From Cryptomeria japonica (Eukaryota > Streptophyta > Pinopsida > Cupressales > Cupressaceae), in the NCBI RefSeq assembly GCF_030272615.1, contig NC_081406.1, forward strand, positions 217,442,997 to 217,506,996: 64,000 nt of DNA, written 5' to 3'. A model generated the notes under the pieces. That model was not told the origin of the DNA, made no database searches, and saw nothing but the letters and a program-made list of their open reading frames with translations. The position numbers and the translations under genes are program-made. Below, piece by piece: positions 58,192-64,000 of the stretch (its first letter is position 1; the number at the start of each line of letters is the position of its first letter).

Positions 58192-60120
58192 CATTTTGGA
58201 TGAATCACTATGAGCATTCTTGAGAATTTGCCATGGTGTTCTTCACACCAAAGACATTAGGGCATATATTCACTGTGATATTGAGGAGCTTGCAGGTTAT
58301 GAGTTATCCTATGTTTTTCACTGAGAATTTGATCATGGTTAACCAGCTAAAACCAGAATTTGCCATCTTGTAGAGGAAGGGTTTTACTCAATTTATGGAT
58401 TTTCTCACATTCGATGAGGTGGAATGGATTTGATTCATACTAAGCTGAATTCACGAGGAATTTATCTGGTTGGACTGGCTCTAAAAGATCACTGAGGAGT
58501 TAATCAAGAACATCACCTGCCTACACAAGATTGGAGGTATACCTGACCCTAGGTGCAAGTTCTCCAACACAAAACTCTTCAAACTTACCGATGCCACCTT
58601 CAATGGTTGTTCGATAAGATTTGATGATGTAAAGGAAATTGATGTTAAATTTGTTGCAATGATAATCAAATACAACATTCGGTAACAATATTTTTATTGC
58701 CCATCAAATGGTGAAGGAGGATGCACACTATGATCTATACAGTGTGATTTTGAAGGAGTTGATGTCAAACCTTCATAAGATCAAACAAGACAAGAAAAAA
58801 ACCTTTCGATATGGTTGTTTTGTTATTTTCCTAGCATTCTACTTTCTGGGTACTATTCCTGATTATGGGAAGATACAATGGGATTTTGATCAACTGGTAG
58901 CCACCCCTGGATGGCCCAAATTTTGGATAGACAAGGGGATAAGAAACTAGCAAATACAATGGAACAAAATGTAAATACTGAGCAACTGGCTAGCACTCCA
59001 CCGGCTAGTGAGTCCAATTTTGCAGCAGAGGATACCCTAGTAGATAATGTACACAATATAGAGGATAATATTGATAAGGACAAGGATACCAAAAATAAGG
59101 TTGTTGAGGATGCACGGGATCGGGATAGGGCACCAAGTAGAAAAGCCACCAGTGCACTGGAAATAAAGGATTAAAAGGATACATCTCCAATAGACAAAGG
59201 AAAGGAAAATGTGACACAATTTCCTTCCATCTTGAATTGACACTTCATCCATAGCCCGAGGAAACTTGTCACAATTCTCTATTAGTTTTGACAAGCCTTA
59301 TCACAAGATGTCTCCGACAAAGAATATTTTGGCTGCAACTGCACTTCAGGCGCAATCAACTCAGGATTTGGCTCAGGAGGAGTCAAAAGATAGAGAATTA
59401 ATTAAGCACAGGTTTGAAGTTTTTAACCAGTTGGTACCTGAATTCTAGGTATAGGAGAGCGCAAGCTCATCCGATAAATTAGAGGAGATTATGAAATTAA
59501 TTCCTAAGCATTATGATTATGTTCTCAAGATTTCAATATCTGAGGCTAAGGATAAATTTGTTGATGCCCAGAAATAAATATTTTTGCAAATGATTACATT
59601 TGAGAAAGGTAAACTCCAAATTTTCTTGCAATCCATTGATGTAGCATTGGTAGAGGGAGGTAAAGTTTACAAACCTTGTCTAGATCTTGCAAAGCTGACA
59701 ACTTCTATAGACAAGCAGATCTTAAATTATAGAAATAAATTGATTCAGATTTCTAATTCATACAACACGACAACTATCCTAACCAATTCTTTGGATGGTC
59801 CAATTTTGGCAGTCATGGATCATAATTTGAAATTAAAGGAAAGGGATAGCATAATGAAGAGACCAACTGAGCTCCAGAATTTCATAGGTCCTCAGTTGGA
59901 TAATCTATTATTTCATAAGACTGAATGTATTTTTAATATGTAGAAGGAGGATCCCACCGAATCAGAGGCAATTGAGTATTATGCCAGTCTCTTGAATGGA
60001 TTCACCTCCATTCTTGACTCTCTCAAGCAAGGTTTGGACACTTACTTTTCATTATTAAAGACTATGTATGTAGATATATTGAAGCTTGCATAGAACCGAC
60101 ATGTATATCTTTGTACATAA
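58192..60120 (+). pseudogene. Second ORF of the outer element, main part (unrecognised)
   Basis: Continues the frame started at 50419 once the chromovirus is set aside. An N-terminal predicted globular part (CHGVLHTKDIRAYIHCDIEE; later HYDLYSVILKELMSNLHKIK and FRYGCFVIFLAFYFLGTIPD at 58700-58870) is followed by an acidic, charged linker (58950-59170). A helical C-terminal part follows (RELIKHRFEVFNQLVPEF; KVYKPCLDLAKLTTSIDKQI; YASLLNGFTSILDSLKQGLD). Frame changes near 58900 and 59200 and TAG/TAA stops break it. The last codons are about 190 bp before the 3' LTR. I recognise no known domain. In position it is where other LTR elements carry accessory ORFs. The domain plan resembles the unknown ORF at 17325-20445. 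Confidence 0.6.
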
Positions 60121-60295
60121 TTTCTTTGTGGGCACCTGACTTTGTCATTGATGTCAAAGGGGGAGGAATAAAGTGAAAAATGTATATATCATGCAAAGGG
60201 AATATGTTATAAATATATAGCAGGAATGTACAGCTTAGGGGGAGAAGATTTTGGAACAGGTTCAGGGATAGTCAATTTTCATGAGTGTTGCCATC

Positions 60296-60313
60296 AATTC
60301 CAAAGGGAGAGTT
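60296..60313 (+). promoter_or_regulatory. Polypurine tract of the outer element
   Basis: AAAGGGAGAG followed by TTTG at the 3' LTR edge. A second purine run, AAAGGGGGAGGAATAAAG at 60159-60176, could be an upstream extra tract. Confidence 0.7.
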
Positions 60314-61321
60314 TGTTGGCAATTGACACTCATTCGGTACGGAAAATGGCACTTAGGGTTGTCATTGATGGCAACTCATCTGGCAACTCATCTTCTGGTG
60401 TCTATATCTTCCATCGATATTCATTTATCTATCATTTTTCTTTGTTTGGGTTAACCAGTATTAACTACACTCAACCGGTATATTCACGTTTCTTTACAAC
60501 CTGTTAAGTCTTGATCCTGGTAACGTGTATTTGGAACCCGGTTAAGGATGGGACCCGACTAAGATATCTTGTGGCTCCGATTATTTCTTTCATGGAATTT
60601 TTTCTAGCATGTGAAGGTCAACATTGTCATTGGGATTATGTATGTTATACCTTGTGATCCAGTAGTTGACACGATTATATTTTTTCATTGAAACCGACAT
60701 GGTGAAAAGTTAACAGGGTATTTAAGGAGATCTTTTAGTGATGGATTAGAGGATGATGTTTTAGAATGCGATTATGGTTGTGAATGAATTAGAGATTGAT
60801 GGTGTGCATTTTGGTCAGCGATAGGAAGCTTTAGTATGCAATTTCACGTGCGTAGTCCCAACCAGTAGTAGAACAGGTTGGAACAGAGCATCAATAATTT
60901 GGTACACAAAGAGGATTAGCAAAGCTTGAACCGGAACTTATCCACCATGATCAAATACAGATTATAAGTTTATTTTTTATTTTAATCACTTTTTGGTGTT
61001 GTGTAAGTTAGTGAGACTTTTGTTTGAGCAGTGAGCTCTACGCAGTTGGCCTGATTGTATGTGCAATCCCCTCTATGTAATATTTGTATACCTTGATAAA
61101 GTATATAGATATTGTGGGTATCAACCCCACTGTGGTTTTTTCCTTTACAGGTTTTCCATGTATAAATACTGGTGTTATGGTGGTGCTTCTTTATGTGTTA
61201 TTTGGTTTATGCACTATAATTTTATTTACTATTAACAGGTTCATAAGCAATAAGTTCAGAATTAGTTTTACCAGTAGAACACCAATTCACCTGCCCCTCT
61301 CAGTGTTCTTTGATTCTAACA
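60314..61321 (+). repeat. 3' LTR of the outer element
   Basis: TGTTGGCAATTGACACTC...TTCTAACA. It is uninterrupted and so shows the empty insertion site of the gag-pro-only element at about 61084-61088. Confidence 0.9.
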
Positions 61322-62396
61322 TTAGGTCAATGCTATGTAATGTAATTCATAATATTGGTTGGGTGATATTGCGTGATGTAATTTTTTTAATTTGGTGTTC
61401 CGAAAGGTATCGCTTATGTTCTCGTTTGATATTTCTCGGTATGAGTTAGCTTTACCAGTTGGTGATACTTGATGATTTGGTTAAGTGATTTTGGTCCGGC
61501 TTATGGAAATGGTTTCTTATCATGTTCAAGGTGTTATTTATCATGTTCTAATTATTTGGTGGCTTCACATTGGCTAGCATGTTTATTTGGTGGTCCTATT
61601 TGGATCCAGTTGATTATTTTATGTTGTTGCACTAAGGGTTTCTATCGGTTGGTGAAATGTATTAGAGATTGGTCTTAGCATGATTTTTGATGGATGTAAT
61701 TGTTTGGGAATTTTAATTAGGTCTATGCTATGTAAAATAAATCATAATATTGGTTCGGTGATATAACATGATGTAATTTTTGTAATTATGGGCTTATAGG
61801 TTTAGGGTTTAGTCGACCTTATCATTAAGGTTGATGAATTGTATTTATAGGCTACTTATTCATGTAATCTCGGGATAGATGGTTATGTCTACATTATCAG
61901 AGAAAGGTTTATGTGCGAACAGTGATATATCATTTGGTGAAAGGTTGTGAAGGATTTGGTGTTGCAGGGTAGATATTTGTGCTTAACCAGAACTATATCA
62001 AGCATTAGGATATGCTACTTCCACAGTTCATTTTTTCTGGATTGTAATCCAATGTGTTTCTAAGTCAGTGAGACTTCCCTTTTGTGATGAGCTGTGCGCT
62101 CTAGGCAGCTGGCCTGATTGCAAGTGCAATCCCAATTGTAAATATTTAACATACTACTGCAAAAGTATTATTTGATTGTGGGTAGGGTTTCCCATTATGG
62201 TTTTCCCTTTACTGGTTTTCCACATCAAAATATTGATGTTGTGTGTACTGTACTTTCATGTTTTATCTTTTATTGTATTAGTTTCTTTGTGCTCTGGTAT
62301 AAAGTTTATAATCCACATTAACTTTTATACTTGTAAGAAAATTGATTCACACCCCCCCCCCTCTCAGTTTTCTCCCAGTATCTGAACTGTCTAACA
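61322..62396 (+). mobile_element. Solo LTR, right part
   Basis: Begins with the TTAGG duplication, completes the first 396-bp unit (to 61389), holds the second (61390-61786), a TATA-like GTATTTATAG (61841-61850) and ends CTAACA at 62396, before ACAAA. Its last 350 bp (GCTCTAGGCAGCTGGCCTGA, TTTCCCTTTACTGGTTTTCC, AAAATTGATTCAC) resemble the end of the outer element's LTR, so the two belong to related families. Confidence 0.85.
61390..61786. repeat. Second copy of a 396-bp tandem unit within the solo LTR
   Basis: Both copies start ATTTGGTG and end ATGTAATTTTT. The first copy is 39792-40124 plus 61327-61389 (396 bp without the duplicated TTAGG). Confidence 0.85.
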
Positions 62397-62607
62397 ACAA
62401 ATGGGGGACCTCATCCCCAATTACCAATGTTGAGGGACATAGAGCTATGGACTAGTGAGGTCACAAATGGGGGACCTCAAACCTAATTATCAATGTTGAG
62501 GCCTATAGAGCTATGAACCAGCAAGCTCATAAATAGGGGACCTCATCCCCAATTATTAATGTCGTGGCCTAGAGAGCTATGAATTAATGAGGTCACAAAC
62601 AGGGGAT
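62397..62607. repeat. 66-bp satellite-like array, middle arm
   Basis: About three units: GAGGTCACAAATGGGGGACC, TCATCCCCAATTAYCAATGT, TGAGGCCTAGAGAGCTATGA. Step about 66 bp (for example 62456 to 62522). Confidence 0.85.
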
Positions 62608-62980
62608 TGTTAGAAACATGGTTGTTATTGCACCAAAAGATCGATCTATTAATTCTTGATACAACCATGAGATTTAATGAATCCATGGGAGGTAGTTAAG
62701 CCATGATGCAAACCCAAGCACTACGTTGCACAACACAAAGATACCAAGGGCACACACCTTTCAACAATCTCACCCCCCCTAGTGCAAGCTAGTGGTTGGA
62801 GCTCATGACCTAGGATCTGATACCACTTGTTAGAAAAATGGTTCTCATTGCACAAAAAGATTGACATGTTAGTGCTCAATACAACCATTAGATTTAATTA
62901 ATCCATGGGAGATGGTGAAGCCATGTTGCAAACTTGAGCATTGCGCTACACAACACAAGGAGACCAAGGGCGCACACCAA
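62608..62980 (-). mobile_element. TRIM-like miniature LTR element
   Basis: Two direct repeats starting TGTTAGAAA (62608-62766 and 62828 to about 62980) share ACAACCATKAGATTTAATKA, AATCCATGGGAG and CACAACACAA. The 61-bp spacer holds, on the minus strand, TGGTATCAGATC (62814-62825, a primer-binding site) next to the right repeat and AGGGGGGGTGAGAT (62769-62781, a polypurine tract) next to the left. The whole unit is under 400 bp with no coding. Target duplication not perfect (GGGAT versus AGGAC), and the right end seems eroded. Confidence 0.75.
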
Positions 62981-63218
62981 GGACCTCTTGCCAATTATTT
63001 AATTATTTATTGTTATTTTAGAGGTTTCCTCACAGGACTTAGCCTGTGACCCTATTATCGATTCAATCCAAATATTTGAGATTAATCCTCTAGGCCACAA
63101 GATAACTTGTAGGGGACCCACCTTGGGCATGGCTAGTTAAACTAGCTTTTTCATCTAAATGGGGAGTGAACTTTTGTCGATCATCTATGTCTTTCAATTT
63201 CTCGACCAATCAATCAAC
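62981..63218. other. Unassigned insert within the satellite arm
   Basis: About 240 bp that breaks the 66-bp rhythm (CAGGACTTAGCCTGTGACCC, CTAGGCCACAAGATAACTTG). No gene or ends recognised. Confidence 0.4.
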
Positions 63219-63865
63219 ACCCCGAGGTCACATCATCCCCAATTATTAATGCTAAGTTTTGTTGAGCTATGAATCAATAAGGTCACAAATGGGGACCTTG
63301 TCCCCAATTATCAACACTAAGATCCATAGAGCTATGAACCATTGGAATCACAAATGTAGGACCTCATCCCTAGTTATCAATATTGAGGCTTGTGGAGCTA
63401 TGAACTAGTGAGGTCATATATTGGGGACCCCATCCCCAATTATCAATGCTAAGGCCTTCGAATCTATGAACCAGTCAAGTTAAACACAAGGGGCATCATC
63501 CCAAATTATCAATGCTAAGGTCCATATATCTATGAATCAGTGAGGTCACAAATGAGGGACCTCATCCCCAATTATCAATGGTGAGGCCTAGAGAGCTATG
63601 AACTGATAAGGTCACAAATGGGGTGCCTTTGACGACCCATAGAGCTATGATCTAGCGAGGTCACAATTGAGGGACCTCATCCCCAATTATTAATGTTAAG
63701 GCTTGTAGAGCTATGAACCAGTGAGATCACAGATAGGAGACCACATCCCTATTTATCAATGTTGGGGCTTGCATAGGTATAAGCCAATGAGGCAACAAAT
63801 GTGGGACCTCATCCCCAATTATCAATATTGAGGCTTGTAGAGCTATGAATCAGTGAGGTATAAAT
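63219..63865. repeat. 66-bp satellite-like array, right arm
   Basis: About ten degenerate units with TGAGGTCACAAATG, GGGACCTCATCCCCAATTAT, CAATGYTRAGGC and GAGCTATGAACCAG. One unit near 63620 is shortened. The array fades at TGAGGTATAAATAG near 63860; nothing is seen after that. Confidence 0.9.
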
Positions 63866-64000
63866 AGATGCTTTGATGAGATCTAAAAAGGATCATTTTT
63901 TATGATGTAAAATTTTGAATATTATAATACAATCTGGCTATAAGCTCTTTACCGTTCAAACAAAAATTATGTATGAGAAGTATATACTAGCAAAATATCT

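Larger units (their letters stand above)
40125..61321 (+). mobile_element. Pol-less LTR retroelement with gag and a second long ORF, carrying two nested elements
   Basis: 5' LTR: 40125-40872 plus 48634-48871 (about 986 bp). 3' LTR: 60314-61321 (1008 bp). Both begin TGTTGG and end TTCYAACA, with duplication TTAGG. Primer site TTGGTATCAGAGC at 48873. A polypurine tract precedes the 3' LTR. Once the insertions at 40873-48628 and 50508-58186 are set aside, the internal part is only about 3.8 kb. It encodes a coiled-coil/zinc-knuckle gag (48.9-50.0 kb) and an unrelated second ORF (50419 onward), with no protease, RT, RNase H or integrase. The copia-like primer site suggests a non-autonomous partner of a Ty1/copia family. 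LTRs differ by roughly a tenth by eye, so it is older than both inner elements or comparable with the chromovirus. Confidence 0.9.

Overview
The window looks like repeat-dominated nuclear DNA of a large-genome land plant, probably a gymnosperm. That taxon guess is an inference from AT-rich composition, plant-type Ty3/gypsy and Ty1/copia-like LTR elements, plant LINEs with a DUF4283/CCHC ORF1, a GRAS relic, and the absence of any intact host gene. I found no intact host protein gene, rRNA, tRNA or CRISPR array.

Left part (1-25.8 kb). A 5' fragment of a copia element (minus strand) lies at the very start. Next come a 40-bp tandem repeat and a domain rich in TCGC/GCGA motifs. After this lies an unrecognised long coding region on the minus strand (20445 down to 3889). 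It is split by a near-complete 13.16-kb Ty3/gypsy element of the Tat lineage (4164-17324, 5-bp duplication ACTAC), whose single gag-pol frame is broken only by seven TAG codons. A second TCGC/GCGA domain follows (20.8-21.8 kb), then a decayed hAT-like transposase gene (22.3-25.1 kb, minus).

Middle (25.8-39.4 kb). This holds a gypsy pol scrap running directly into a GRAS-family pseudogene (NSP2-like), a 245-bp repeat in three tandem copies, a SINE-like tRNA-derived unit, a 5'-truncated LINE with terminal RNase H and extra downstream reading frames (30.07-32.42 kb, flanked by 10-bp repeats), a LINE ORF1 relic on the other strand, about 4 kb of AT-rich gene-free DNA, another LINE 3' fragment and a long (TG)n microsatellite.

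Right part (39.4-63.9 kb) is a four-level nest that can be read base by base from target duplications. A degenerate 66-bp satellite-like array is split by a solo LTR (39588...62396, ACAAA). The solo LTR is split by a pol-less LTR element with a zinc-knuckle gag and a second long ORF (40125...61321, TTAGG). That element received a gag-pro-only Tat relative in its 5' LTR (40873-48628, ATTTG) and a complete but decayed chromovirus in its internal region (50508-58186, AAATC). A miniature LTR element (TRIM-like) sits in the right satellite arm.

Working relationships. The gag-pro-only element shares its 16-base primer-binding match with the autonomous Tat element, so it may be copied in trans by such elements. 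Premature stops in several elements look largely like CAG/CAA to TAG/TAA changes, as expected from cytosine methylation and deamination of silenced copies.
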